Positions 9,081-17,436 of a DNA stretch of 64,000 bases are shown here, piece after piece. Every line of letters starts with the position of its first letter. Position 1 is the first letter of the stretch. The notes under the pieces are model-generated. The model made no database searches. It saw nothing but the letters and a program-made list of their open reading frames with translations, and had not been told where the DNA came from. The stretch is from NCBI RefSeq assembly GCF_000723205.1, contig NZ_HG315671.1, positions 3,813,507-3,877,506 of the forward strand, read 5' to 3'. The stretch comes from Formosa agariphila KMM 3901. GTDB lineage: Bacteria > Bacteroidota > Bacteroidia > Flavobacteriales > Flavobacteriaceae. Position numbers and translations under genes: made by a program.

Positions 9081-9470
9081 TTATAAGGCGCTATTTATGG
9101 CTTTTGCAAGCTCTTGAAATTCGTCTTTAGACACGTTTGTTTTTTGTAAAAAACGAGCATCTTCCATCGTATTTAAAGGAATTAAATGCACATGTGCATG
9201 AGGTACTTCTAAGCCAATAACCGTCATACCTACACGTTTACACGGTACAACTTTTTCAATAGCAGTAGCCACTTCTTTAGAAAACTTCATTAATCTCAAA
9301 TAAAGTTCATCATCCATATCGAAAATCTTATCCACTTCTTTTTTCGGAATACAAAGCGTATGTCCTTTAGCATTTGGATTGATATCTAGAAAAGCAAAGA
9401 AATCGTCTGTTTCTGCAACTTTATAACAAGGGATTTCTCCAGAGATGATTTTACTAAAAATAGAAGCCAT
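9081..9470 (-). CDS. HIT family nucleotide hydrolase/transferase
   Basis: A 129-residue histidine-triad protein. The triad is HAHVHLIPL at about residues 90-98; the N-terminal half has the HINT-type segment FSKIISGEIPCYKVAE and DINPNAKGHTLCIPK. These enzymes hydrolyse AMP-linked or related nucleotide conjugates. It is probably co-transcribed with greA: the greA stop is 113 bases upstream with a terminator between them, so read-through may be limited. The exact substrate cannot be told. Confidence 0.92.
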   Translation of the reverse strand: MASIFSKIISGEIPCYKVAETDDFFAFLDINPNAKGHTLCIPKKEVDKIFDMDDELYLRLMKFSKEVATAIEKVVPCKRVGMTVIGLEVPHAHVHLIPLNTMEDARFLQKTNVSKDEFQELAKAINSAL

Positions 9471-9495
9471 AATATGTTGTTTAGTTATGTAAATA

Positions 9496-9559
9496 TAAAA
9501 AGATTCCTAGAGTTTCAATTAAAACCGTGTGTAATTTCGGTTTAAAACTTTAGGAATCT
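9496..9559 (-). terminator. Terminator after greA
   Basis: On the minus strand a long inverted repeat (AGATTCCTAAAGTTT with AAACTCTAGGAATCT, one mismatch) encloses a second small inverted repeat and is followed by TTTTTAT. It lies just downstream of the greA stop codon. Confidence 0.75.
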
Positions 9560-9583
9560 TCTTTGTAATTTTGCTTGAACGTA

Positions 9584-10057
9584 TTATCTCGAAATTTCTA
9601 CAATATCGAATTTCATAATCCCGCTAGGCACTTGAATTTCGGCAACATCGCCAACAGATTTACCTAATAAACCTTTCCCAATTGGAGAGTTTACAGATAT
9701 TTTCCCAGATTTTAAGTCGGCTTCACCATCGGCTACCAAAGTGTAATTCATTTCCATACCGTTGGTTTGGTTTTTAATTTTCACTTTAGATAACACTAAT
9801 ATTTTAGATGTATCTAATTGCGACTCATCGATTACGCGTGCGCCAGATAGTACTTCTTCTAATTTAGAAATTTTCATTTCTAACATACCTTGTGCTTCTT
9901 TAGCAGCATCGTATTCGGCATTTTCACTTAAATCCCCTTTGTCTCTTGCTTCAGCTATTGCTTGAGAGGCACGTGGCCGCTCTATATCTTTTAATTGTCT
10001 TAGTTCGTCTCTTAACTTCTTTAGTCCTTCTGCAGTGTAATAAGATTTTTTACTCAT
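9584..10057 (-). CDS. greA: Transcription elongation factor GreA
   Basis: Binds the secondary channel of RNA polymerase and stimulates cleavage of backtracked transcripts. The 157-residue length is standard. The N-terminal coiled coil has the family motif RDKGDLSENAEYDAAKEAQG at about residues 38-57, whose acidic tip is the catalytic part, and the C-terminal FKBP-like domain ends with NSPIGKGLLGKSVGD. A terminator follows it. Confidence 0.97.
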   Translation of the reverse strand: MSKKSYYTAEGLKKLRDELRQLKDIERPRASQAIAEARDKGDLSENAEYDAAKEAQGMLEMKISKLEEVLSGARVIDESQLDTSKILVLSKVKIKNQTNGMEMNYTLVADGEADLKSGKISVNSPIGKGLLGKSVGDVAEIQVPSGIMKFDIVEISR

Positions 10058-10207
10058 AACTTCATCGTTTTAATTCAAAAAAATATGCTTCATAAACCAC
10101 AGTTTATAAAACATAAAAAATCTCGCAGTACGAGATTGTCTTACAAATATACAAAATATTTATCTCAAACTACTTTTTGTTGTAAATTGCAGACCGAAAT
10201 TTCAACT

Positions 10208-10648
10208 ATGAAAAAACTTTTTTTTATTGCTTTAACTGTCTTAATGATGGTGAATTGCACTTCTGATGATAGTGCCTTATATAATCCGAATTTACCTGAT
10301 TATTCTTTTGACACAGGCACTTTAATTAATACAAATTTACCTTTATACAATCAATTAAATTTTGCAGGAAATTACATCACACTCGATAGTCCATATGGGA
10401 TAAACGGGCTTGTACTGTATTATTTAGGAGGCACTCAATATGTGGCATACGAATTAAGCGATCCAAACCACCCAATTACGACATGCTCTAAACTAGATGT
10501 AAATGGACTTATTGCTAGTTGTCGTTGCGACGATGGTAATTCGTACAATATTATTAATGGTCTTCCAGAAACAGGAACCACTGGCGGTTATACCTTACAA
10601 CCGTACCGTGTAGAAGTTAGCGGAAGTATAGTACGTGTTTATAACTAA
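10208..10648 (+). CDS. Small uncharacterised lipoprotein
   Basis: A 146-residue protein from the ATG at 10208. The signal sequence MKKLFFIALTVLMMVNC ends in a cysteine followed by TSDD, a lipoprotein signal with an acidic +2 region. An upstream ATG at 10085 in the same frame would add 41 residues unlike a signal peptide, so it was not used. The mature part contains NLPDYSFDTGTLINTNLPLY and a paired-cysteine segment (SCRCDDGN near residues 110-117). The family resembles small Rieske-like flavobacterial lipoproteins, but no full Rieske motif is visible, so I leave the function open. A strong terminator follows directly. Confidence 0.7.
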   Translation: MKKLFFIALTVLMMVNCTSDDSALYNPNLPDYSFDTGTLINTNLPLYNQLNFAGNYITLDSPYGINGLVLYYLGGTQYVAYELSDPNHPITTCSKLDVNGLIASCRCDDGNSYNIINGLPETGTTGGYTLQPYRVEVSGSIVRVYN

Positions 10649-10649
10649 T

Positions 10650-10692
10650 AAAACAGGCGATTCATTATTTTGAATCGCCTGTTTTATTTTTT
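10650..10692. terminator. Bidirectional terminator
   Basis: A 15-pair perfect stem (AAAACAGGCGATTCA with its complement) with a seven-base loop, followed by a T-run on the plus strand. It serves the lipoprotein on the plus strand and, through the mirrored A-run, the TonB-dependent receptor on the minus strand. Confidence 0.9.
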
Positions 10693-12884
10693 TAGAATTT
10701 AAGAGTTAGCCCAACCAAGAAATTGGTAGTAGCTTGCGGATAATATCCTGCACCTTCAATTGTTGTTATTGCATCTGGATTACTCCAAGTATCATCATAA
10801 GTATAGTAATATCCGTTAGATACATATTTCTCGTTAAAAATATTGTTTACAACACCACTCAATATAATGGATTTAAAAATTGACTTCATTTTAAACTCGT
10901 ACATTATATTTAAATCATTAACAAAATAACTATCCAGTTTAGATTTTTCAGCATCTGTATTTCCCATATACTGCTCGCCTACAAATTTACTTAGAAGCGA
11001 AACCTGAAAGGCGTCGTTTGGCTGAAAAACAATAGCATTACCTAATACAATATCTGGTGAAAATGAAATATTAGTAGAACCAAAATCTTGTAACTCACCA
11101 TCGAAAGACTGATAAATAGATTTATTTTTATTAGTACTAAACGTTACATTAGGCTGTATTGAAAATGCTTTTGATATTCCTATAGCAGCTTCAATTTCTA
11201 ATCCTAAACGGTAACTTTCCCCACTATTTGTTCGGATAGGATTTCCAACTCCATCAATTTCTCCAGACAAAATTAATTGCTCGTTATATTGCATATAGTA
11301 CACATTGGCATTGAATTTAAAGCGTTGCTTTTCGTGTCTCCATCCCAATTCAAAATCGTTTAATTGCTCTGGCTTTACATCTGGATTATTTTGAAAATCA
11401 TCTCGATTTGGTTCTCTGTTTGCACGTGCATAAGAGAAATACATATTATTGTTTTCATTTAACTCGTAAGTCACACCCGCTTTTGGATTAAAAAAACTGT
11501 ATTGCTCATCGATATTAAGCGGTAAACGATCTGAATCTATACCGGTTGTTTTATAATCTATAAATCGCAATTGTAAATCGCCATATAAACTCCACTTATC
11601 ATTCAGTCGATACGTTGCTTTCGTAAACACACTTACATCTTGCTTCTTTCCGTTACCATCGTAATAATGGTCATCTTTTTCGCTATTACTAGCATAGTTC
11701 GCCCAAATTATTTCTCCAAAATGATCACCATCATAATAACTATAAGACCCTCCTAAAAAGGCATTTACTTTATCATTTTTAAAATTCACATTAGCATTAA
11801 CTACATAGAAATCGTTATCTAACCAACGACGACGAATAATGTCTGTAGTTTCAATTGTTTCACCTCCAATGGTAACATTATCTAATCCGTAATCTTCAAA
11901 AGACTCGTCTTCTTTATACTGTTCAAAATATCCACTTCCTTTGGTATAGTTTAATCCTAAGTTTGTAGACCAATTATTATTAAAACGTTCGTTCCAGTGT
12001 AATTGATAATGATCTTGCTGATAATCGTCTACTTCCTCGTCGTAGAATTGCTCATTCCCATCTTCATCGGTATACAATCCTGCCGAATTATAAGTTCTGT
12101 CGTTCTTTAATTTATCTAAATCTTCTATTCCATTCCAAGATTGGTAGGTATTTTCATGACCTCCAAAAGTAATAGCTTTTATCAAGGTATTATGGTCAAC
12201 ATAAGACGCTTGTAAGAAATACGATTTTAAATCTGTAGAGGCACGATCTATGTAACCATCAGAATTAATTACAGATAAACGACCTGCAATTTCAATATGA
12301 TTATTTAATAATCCTGTACTGAATTTGGCCGTATGTTTTCTGGTATTGTAACTTCCAAAACTGTTAGAAATTTCTGCGTTTGCCTCATTAGAAACTGCAT
12401 CTGTTAGTACATTAATACTTGCACCAAAAGCACCAGAACCATTTGTAGACGTCCCAACACCACGTTGTAATTGTAAACTTTCTACAGACGATGCAATATC
12501 TCCTAAATTCACCCAAAACGTACCTAAAGATTCAGCATCATTATATGGAATTCCATTAATTGTAACGTTGGTAGATTGAGCACTTACACCACGAACACGA
12601 ATACCAGTATATCCTATTCCGGCTCCCGCATCGCTAGTTGTTACCACCGAAGGCAAATAATTTAATAAAATAGGAATATCTTGACCAAGGTTACGTTTTG
12701 CTAAAGTTTCTTTATCTACATTAGAGTGTGTTATTGGCGAAGTTGCATTAACACGCACCGCTGTAACTAAAATTTCATCTAATGTTTCGGTAGTAACCGC
12801 AGTAGAGTCTTGAGGTTTTTCCTCTTGAGAAAATGCTGTAAAATTCATAATTACACAGCAGATAAAAACAATAAAATGTTTCAT
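10692..12884 (-). CDS. TonB-dependent receptor under TPP riboswitch, probable thiamine (or precursor) receptor
   Basis: A 730-residue outer-membrane receptor. A signal peptide of about 19 residues (ends AFSQ) is followed by a TonB box-like segment (TLDEILVTAVR), a plug domain at about residues 45-165 (LNYLPSVVTT, GIRVRGVSAQSTNVTINGIP) and a 22-strand-type barrel ending in aromatic residues (VGLTLKF). The leader carries a TPP riboswitch, which is the evidence for thiamine or a thiamine phosphate as substrate. The family call is firm and the substrate is inferred. The nearby thiamine-binding protein and PnuC transporter genes support it. The stop codon overlaps the T-run of the terminator. Confidence 0.9.
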   Translation of the reverse strand: MKHFIVFICCVIMNFTAFSQEEKPQDSTAVTTETLDEILVTAVRVNATSPITHSNVDKETLAKRNLGQDIPILLNYLPSVVTTSDAGAGIGYTGIRVRGVSAQSTNVTINGIPYNDAESLGTFWVNLGDIASSVESLQLQRGVGTSTNGSGAFGASINVLTDAVSNEANAEISNSFGSYNTRKHTAKFSTGLLNNHIEIAGRLSVINSDGYIDRASTDLKSYFLQASYVDHNTLIKAITFGGHENTYQSWNGIEDLDKLKNDRTYNSAGLYTDEDGNEQFYDEEVDDYQQDHYQLHWNERFNNNWSTNLGLNYTKGSGYFEQYKEDESFEDYGLDNVTIGGETIETTDIIRRRWLDNDFYVVNANVNFKNDKVNAFLGGSYSYYDGDHFGEIIWANYASNSEKDDHYYDGNGKKQDVSVFTKATYRLNDKWSLYGDLQLRFIDYKTTGIDSDRLPLNIDEQYSFFNPKAGVTYELNENNNMYFSYARANREPNRDDFQNNPDVKPEQLNDFELGWRHEKQRFKFNANVYYMQYNEQLILSGEIDGVGNPIRTNSGESYRLGLEIEAAIGISKAFSIQPNVTFSTNKNKSIYQSFDGELQDFGSTNISFSPDIVLGNAIVFQPNDAFQVSLLSKFVGEQYMGNTDAEKSKLDSYFVNDLNIMYEFKMKSIFKSIILSGVVNNIFNEKYVSNGYYYTYDDTWSNPDAITTIEGAGYYPQATTNFLVGLTLKF

Positions 12885-12909
12885 TCGATAGTATTGATTT
12901 AAATCGAAT
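12883..12909 (-). promoter_or_regulatory. Hairpin over the receptor start codon (candidate riboswitch expression platform)
   Basis: On the minus strand ATTCGAT at 12909-12903 can pair with ATCGAAT at 12889-12883, seven pairs around a 13-base loop. The downstream arm contains the first two bases of the receptor start codon. Blocking of the start would give translational control when TPP binds. The pairing is visible; the regulatory role is inferred. Confidence 0.45.
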
Positions 12910-13101
12910 AAAAAGAGGCCCTTATTCTATATTTTATATTGATTTTATTTTTGAGCGTTTAAACAAACACGATAGTAACATCTGATATTTTCCTTATTTA
13001 AATCGTTACATGAACATACCGAACACGATTAGATTTAGAAGTTAAATAGCATTGGATTTTATCGTACTCGTTAAAAACATCTATTAGATATTTCTTTAAC
13101 G

Positions 13102-13179
13102 CTCCATTCCTAAACAGCATTACCTGTTCTAGGTTCAATGGGTATGATCTCAGCCGATATTAGGCACCCCTCTAATGAG
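13102..13179 (-). promoter_or_regulatory. TPP riboswitch (thi box)
   Basis: Read on the minus strand the region contains the thi-box core: GGGGTGCC, then GGCTGAGATCATACCC, then GAACCTAGAACAGGTAATGCTG. These are the conserved pyrimidine- and pyrophosphate-sensor helices of the thiamine pyrophosphate aptamer. A closing helix can form between CTC-ATT near 13179-13174 and AATGGAG near 13108-13102. It lies 218 bases upstream of the receptor start. The aptamer identity is firm from the core motif. Confidence 0.93.
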
Positions 13180-13186
13180 AACGTTG

Positions 13187-13194
13187 CAAAGTTA
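13187..13194 (-). promoter_or_regulatory. Promoter -7 element for the riboswitch transcript
   Basis: TAACTTTG on the minus strand fits the flavobacterial TAnnTTTG -7 element and would start transcription about 7 bases further on, right at the 5' edge of the TPP aptamer. No good TTG -33 element was found. Confidence 0.55.
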
Positions 13195-13233
13195 GAAACA
13201 ATTCTGATTTCTTCTAATTATTTCTATGAAATT

Positions 13234-13641
13234 CTAATCTAAGTTTGGTTTGCGTCTAGACGCCTTTTTTTCTGAAGTTACTTTTTTGCCTTTAAGGCGC
13301 TTTTTTATAGCAGATTTTGGCACACGCGTAGGACGTCTCTTCTTAGCAACTTTCAATCCGTTATGGATGGTTTGTAAAAAACGACTGATAACCAATTCCT
13401 TGTTTTTATGCTGACTACGACTTTCGTCGCATTGCAATAATAACACCTGATTATTTGTTAATCGAGGCTGAAGTTTGGTTATGAGTCGTTCTTTTTGTGC
13501 TTCTGTTAATGCCGAAGAATCTATAATACTAAAAGTTAATTCTACTTTTGAAGACACTTTATTTACATGCTGACCTCCTGCCCCGGAACTACGTACGGCT
13601 TTAAAAGATAATTCTGAAATAAGTAGCGCTTCATTAATCAT
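13234..13641 (-). CDS. arfB: Alternative ribosome-rescue factor ArfB (peptidyl-tRNA hydrolase)
   Basis: Rescues stalled ribosomes lacking a stop codon by hydrolysing peptidyl-tRNA. The 135-residue protein has the catalytic GGQ motif in RSSGAGGQHVNKVSSKVE at about residues 17-34, and lacks the stop-codon recognition domains of RF1/RF2. The C-terminus is a long basic tail (KKRRPTRVPKS, then RLKGKKVTSEKKASRRK) that inserts in the mRNA tunnel. It is the last gene of the thiamine-linked operon, two bases after the DUF4301 gene, and probably rides along for no functional reason that I can see. Confidence 0.93.
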   Translation of the reverse strand: MINEALLISELSFKAVRSSGAGGQHVNKVSSKVELTFSIIDSSALTEAQKERLITKLQPRLTNNQVLLLQCDESRSQHKNKELVISRFLQTIHNGLKVAKKRRPTRVPKSAIKKRLKGKKVTSEKKASRRKPNLD

Positions 13642-13643
13642 AT

Positions 13644-15197
13644 TTACATTTGGTGCGCAGGTTTCAGTAAATCGGCAACAGTTTTTACTGGATTAAAGGT
13701 ATTTAAAGGTACCTCTACAAAAACAGTATTCCAGTTGGCCATAGCACCATTCCATAATCCTGGTAATTCTAAGGCTAACAGCTCTTTTCCTTCTTTTGTT
13801 TTTTGGGTAATAAATCCGGTAGTTGGATCAACATACTTTAATAAATTGAATGCTTCTCCTTTATAATCTTTTGTTCCGCACACTAAATCTACAGGGTTAA
13901 AATGAGTTGACCCTTGTAATACTGCGTTCTGCGTTTGATTATCAAGATCTATTTGAGCTGACTCTACAATTTGAAGCGATAAATTTCCATTATGATCTTC
14001 TACCCAAAATGGTCCACCACCAGGTTCGCCTTCATTTTTAACCATACCACAAATACGAATTGGGCGATTAAGTTTTTCTTTTAAATACTCTGTTTGATAT
14101 GTGTTTGCAAACTTTTCAAAATCAATTGCAATGTCTACATTTAACTTCCGTTTTAAAAACTCAGCTATTTCTACTAATTCTGCTTCATCAGCTTCACCTT
14201 TATCTAAATCGTTTAAATAGGCAAAGGCTTGTTCTTGCAACTCTAACAACACACCTGCGAGTACTTTTTTATACTCTACAACATTGTCTTTATACTTAGA
14301 GACCACGACATTATCTATATTTTTAATGAAGATAACATCTGCATCTAAATCGTTTAAATTTTCAATTAAAGCACCGTGTCCCGAAGGTCTAAATAATAAG
14401 GTTCCGTCGTCTTCACGAAATGGCTCTTTATCTGGTGTTAATGCAATTGTATCTGTAGATTGTTTTTGAAATGAAAATGAAATATTATAATCTAAGTTTG
14501 TTACTTTCTCTACAACAGGTTTAATTTGTTTAAACTCGGATTCAAACTTATCGTTATGTGTTTCAGAAATTGTAAAATGAAGATTTGCTTTTCCATTTGC
14601 AGACGCATAAGAAGCCGCTTCAAATAAATGCTCTTCGAACGCAGTAGAAATATGATCATCGTATTTATGAAACGGGAGTAATCCTTTTGGGAACGAACCA
14701 TAATCTAAGTATTTTTCGTCTAACATTACATTAACGAAAATCCATTTTTGTTTATCGGCACTATACGTCGAATAATCTGGATAATTATGATTTATTACGT
14801 CTAAAACTAAATTATAAAAAGGTAAATCTTCTACGCCTTTAAAAAAAGAAGCTAGATTTTTATCGTTAGTTTTCTCAATATAAGCATCGAAAGTCTCTGA
14901 TCCTTCTGGATTAAAATTTGAAACAAAACTAAATAAGTTTTTAAACATTCTTGTTGCGGCGCCAGATGCTGGAACGAATTTTAAAACTGACAAATCTTTA
15001 CGTTTTTCATCGTAAGCTGCCACATAAGCTTTGCGCTCGGCATCATCAAACTTTAAAAGTCCGTGGTCTAATACAGCTGGCGATTCTAAATCTATAAATG
15101 GAATACCGTTTTTAAATTGCTCTACTTGCGAAGAAATTTTTTGTAAGGTTAATCCTTTATCTTCTATTTGTTTTAAATCTTGTTCTGAAAAATTCAT
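13644..15197 (-). CDS. DUF4301 family protein
   Basis: A 517-residue soluble protein without signal or membrane segment. It matches the Bacteroidota DUF4301 family: motifs include FVPASGAATRMFKNL near residues 76-90, RPSGHGALIENLNDL near 271-285 and GEPGGGPFWV near 392-401. The ASGAATRMF and RPSGHGALI segments look like nucleotide-sugar-pyrophosphorylase-type binding loops, so a nucleotidyltransferase-like fold is likely, but the reaction is unknown. It overlaps the upstream kinase gene by 4 bases and is followed after two bases by arfB, so all are co-transcribed. Confidence 0.82.
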   Translation of the reverse strand: MNFSEQDLKQIEDKGLTLQKISSQVEQFKNGIPFIDLESPAVLDHGLLKFDDAERKAYVAAYDEKRKDLSVLKFVPASGAATRMFKNLFSFVSNFNPEGSETFDAYIEKTNDKNLASFFKGVEDLPFYNLVLDVINHNYPDYSTYSADKQKWIFVNVMLDEKYLDYGSFPKGLLPFHKYDDHISTAFEEHLFEAASYASANGKANLHFTISETHNDKFESEFKQIKPVVEKVTNLDYNISFSFQKQSTDTIALTPDKEPFREDDGTLLFRPSGHGALIENLNDLDADVIFIKNIDNVVVSKYKDNVVEYKKVLAGVLLELQEQAFAYLNDLDKGEADEAELVEIAEFLKRKLNVDIAIDFEKFANTYQTEYLKEKLNRPIRICGMVKNEGEPGGGPFWVEDHNGNLSLQIVESAQIDLDNQTQNAVLQGSTHFNPVDLVCGTKDYKGEAFNLLKYVDPTTGFITQKTKEGKELLALELPGLWNGAMANWNTVFVEVPLNTFNPVKTVADLLKPAHQM

Positions 15198-15760
15198 GCG
15201 TGTTCTAATATTAATTTATCTATATGTTTAACAGCCAAATCGAAACGTTCTTTAAAGGTTCCTTTTAGTAAAACATATGGTTTATTATAATCGTTTAAAG
15301 CCTTTTTAAATGCATTAAACATAGTTTCTCGTTCGTTTGGTTTGTCTCTAACCTCGTCTGCTTCCCAAGGGATATCAATATACGTTAAAAAGTACAAATT
15401 ATAATGATTTTCTATGGCCGAAGCTGTCAAAGACTCATTATAAAATCCTTTGTAATAGACTTCTGCATAGACTTTTGTTTCTAACAAATTCGTATCACAA
15501 ATTAATAAGTTTTTAGCCGCTTTGGTTAACTCATTCTCTAAAAACATTTGCCCTTTTGCTATAGGTATAACATCGTCTTCAGTTAAAACGTCATTCGTTT
15601 TATTTTTCTCCAATGCATAAGTTCTGGAAAACTCTGGCACATATATGGTGTTATAATGCTCTGCCAATTGTTTTGCCAACACGGTCTTTCCTGTCGACTC
15701 TGGCCCAAACAATACAATTTTTAAGTTGTTTGAGGGGCTTTGTCTAAGGTCTTCTTCCAT
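15194..15760 (-). CDS. NadR-like AAA/P-loop kinase (probable ribosylnicotinamide or thiamine kinase)
   Basis: A 188-residue P-loop protein. The Walker A motif is GPESTGKT at about residues 19-26 and resembles the C-terminal ribosylnicotinamide kinase domain of NadR, with VPEFSRTYA and CDTNLLETKVYAE following. There is no nucleotidyltransferase domain. It overlaps the pnuC gene by 40 bases. In NadR/PnuC pairs such kinases trap the imported vitamin by phosphorylation. Because the first gene of this operon binds thiamine, a thiamine kinase role is an alternative to nicotinamide riboside kinase. The family is clear; the substrate is not. Confidence 0.82.
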   Translation of the reverse strand: MEEDLRQSPSNNLKIVLFGPESTGKTVLAKQLAEHYNTIYVPEFSRTYALEKNKTNDVLTEDDVIPIAKGQMFLENELTKAAKNLLICDTNLLETKVYAEVYYKGFYNESLTASAIENHYNLYFLTYIDIPWEADEVRDKPNERETMFNAFKKALNDYNKPYVLLKGTFKERFDLAVKHIDKLILEHA

Positions 15761-16353
15761 GCGTAATATCCTGAAATTGCTATAAATGTAAATCCTAAAT
15801 ACTGTAGGCTTGTAAATGTAAATCCTTTATAAAAATAAAGCGGAATTGAAATAATATCGGCAATAATCCAAAGTGTCCAGTTCTCTAATTTGCGTTTTGC
15901 CATAAGCCACATCCCTACAAAAAACAAACCTGTTGTAAGTATATCTATCCAGGCCACCCAGCTTGTTAACTTATCGAAAACTGTATAAATTATATATACA
16001 AAAACCATAGTTGCAACAAATATGGCCACTCCTACTTTTTGTTCTTTAGCCGTTGTTCTAGAGATTGGGGTTAATTGGTCGTCATCTACTTTTCTGGTCC
16101 AGATATACCATCCATAAACACTCATTATAAAATAATAGGCATTAATCATCATATCTCCTAACAAGCCCCAATGTAACAATAGATAGACAAAAATAAGCGT
16201 ACTAATCATTCCGGTTGGAAAGACTAAAATGTTATTTTTCTTAGAAAACCACACCGATAAGAACCCAAAAATTACAGCCACTATTTCAAGTACTATATTT
16301 ATGGTTTGATACCCTTCGTATTGTCCGAATAAAAAATTAAAAATTTGGGACAT
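15721..16353 (-). CDS. pnuC: PnuC-family vitamin transporter (probable PnuT, thiamine)
   Basis: A 210-residue membrane protein with about seven helices. Family motifs include NILVFPTGMISTLIFVY, YFIMSVYGWYIW near residues 73-84 and NWTLWIIADIISIPLY near 157-172. PnuC proteins move nicotinamide riboside, and homologues (PnuT, PnuX) move thiamine or riboflavin by facilitated diffusion with phosphorylation trapping. The upstream overlapping gene encodes a thiamine-binding protein and a TPP riboswitch lies nearby, so thiamine is the likelier substrate. It overlaps both neighbours (17 and 40 bases). Confidence 0.88.
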   Translation of the reverse strand: MSQIFNFLFGQYEGYQTINIVLEIVAVIFGFLSVWFSKKNNILVFPTGMISTLIFVYLLLHWGLLGDMMINAYYFIMSVYGWYIWTRKVDDDQLTPISRTTAKEQKVGVAIFVATMVFVYIIYTVFDKLTSWVAWIDILTTGLFFVGMWLMAKRKLENWTLWIIADIISIPLYFYKGFTFTSLQYLGFTFIAISGYYAWKKTLDKAPQTT

Positions 16354-16597
16354 AATCGCTTCTATCGCTCTTCACAATTTTCATATTCGCTATTACACCG
16401 TCTAAATTTTGGAAAGATGCTCGTAAAGCATCCGTTAAAAACGGCATGACCTTATCGAAATCACCATACACTTGAGTACTTAATGGATTTTCTAAAATCG
16501 TAAATTCTGAAGCTCTTAAATCTTTAATAAATTCTTGAATTGGCGGTTCGTAATCAGCATTCAAGGGCATTAGAGTTAACTCTACAGATATTTTCAT
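16337..16597 (-). CDS. Thiamine-binding protein (YkoF/MTH1187-like)
   Basis: An 86-residue protein with the small ferredoxin-like fold of the MTH1187/YkoF/DUF77 family: MKISVELTLMPL at the start, then NPLSTQVYGDFDKVM and MKIVKSDRSDY. Members bind thiamine or hydroxymethylpyrimidine derivatives. It has no signal peptide, so it should act in the cytoplasm. It is the first gene of the pnuC operon and overlaps it by 17 bases. No TPP riboswitch could be seen in the 110 bases upstream of this gene. Confidence 0.82.
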   Translation of the reverse strand: MKISVELTLMPLNADYEPPIQEFIKDLRASEFTILENPLSTQVYGDFDKVMPFLTDALRASFQNLDGVIANMKIVKSDRSDYVPNF

Positions 16598-16707
16598 AAT
16601 TAATTTTTCTATGATTTATTCAAGGCGCATTTACATATTGCCTCCGAATAACCAAAAGTACTAAGGATTTTAGTTTTAAAGAATTAATTTAGAAGTAATT
16701 TAGTTCA

Positions 16708-17433
16708 TTACCAACGTTTAAGATTGTTGAATAATGCTTCATTTTTTTCAAGAGCTGTACCTATAACTACCAAATTAGCACCTGCTTTAAATGCTTGATC
16801 CATTTGGGCCCTACTTTTAATACCACCACCAACAATTAGCGGAATACTTAAATCGTTGCTAACGGCTTTAATAATTTCTGGAGCAACTGGACTTTTGGCA
16901 CCACTACCTGCTTCTAAGTACATAAGGCGCATACCCAATAACTCACCAGCTAAAGCAGTATGTACTATATTTTCTATATGTTTAGAAGGCATTGGTTCTG
17001 TATCAGTAACCTTTTGTACAGTGCTTGTTTCTCCATTTTCAATTAAAAGGTAACCTGTTGGAATAATTTCTAAACTGGTTTCTTTTAAACGTGGAATAGC
17101 CTCTACATGTTTACCTATTAAATAAGCTGGATTTCTACCAGATAATAACGATAAAAACAATAATGCATTAGCTTTATCTGTAATCTGCACAACATCTCCA
17201 GGAAATAAAACAACTGGAAGATTAGTATGCTTTTTAATTTCTAACACTAAAGGTTCTGTAAGATCCACAGGAACGGTACTACCACCTACAAAAATATAAT
17301 TGGCTACAGATTGATTAATTTTTTTAACAAATCCCTCAACATCAGCGAGTCTAATTTTTTCAGGATCAATTAGAATTGCTAATTGTTTTTTTGTGTTAAA
17401 AATGTTATTTAAAATATGATTTAATACGTTCAT
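16708..17433 (-). CDS. Geranylgeranylglyceryl/heptaprenylglyceryl phosphate synthase family protein
   Basis: A 241-residue TIM-barrel prenyltransferase of the GGGPS/PcrB family. Recognisable motifs are AILIDPEK near residues 19-26, FVGGSTV near 48-54, LFLSLLSGRNPAYLIG near 92-107, YLEAGSGAKSPV near 172-183 and VGGGIKSRAQMDQAFKAGA near 201-219 for phosphate binding. These enzymes join a polyprenyl diphosphate to glycerol-1-phosphate; Bacteroidota members form a distinct clade. The physiological lipid made here is not certain. It is probably co-transcribed with the phosphopantetheinyl transferase gene 3 bases upstream. Confidence 0.93.
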   Translation of the reverse strand: MNVLNHILNNIFNTKKQLAILIDPEKIRLADVEGFVKKINQSVANYIFVGGSTVPVDLTEPLVLEIKKHTNLPVVLFPGDVVQITDKANALLFLSLLSGRNPAYLIGKHVEAIPRLKETSLEIIPTGYLLIENGETSTVQKVTDTEPMPSKHIENIVHTALAGELLGMRLMYLEAGSGAKSPVAPEIIKAVSNDLSIPLIVGGGIKSRAQMDQAFKAGANLVVIGTALEKNEALFNNLKRW

Positions 17434-17436
17434 TAT

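Noticed and set aside
10085-10207. N-terminal extension of the small lipoprotein to 10085
   Set aside because: The added 41 residues are basic and lie before an ordinary lipoprotein signal that starts at the ATG at 10208.
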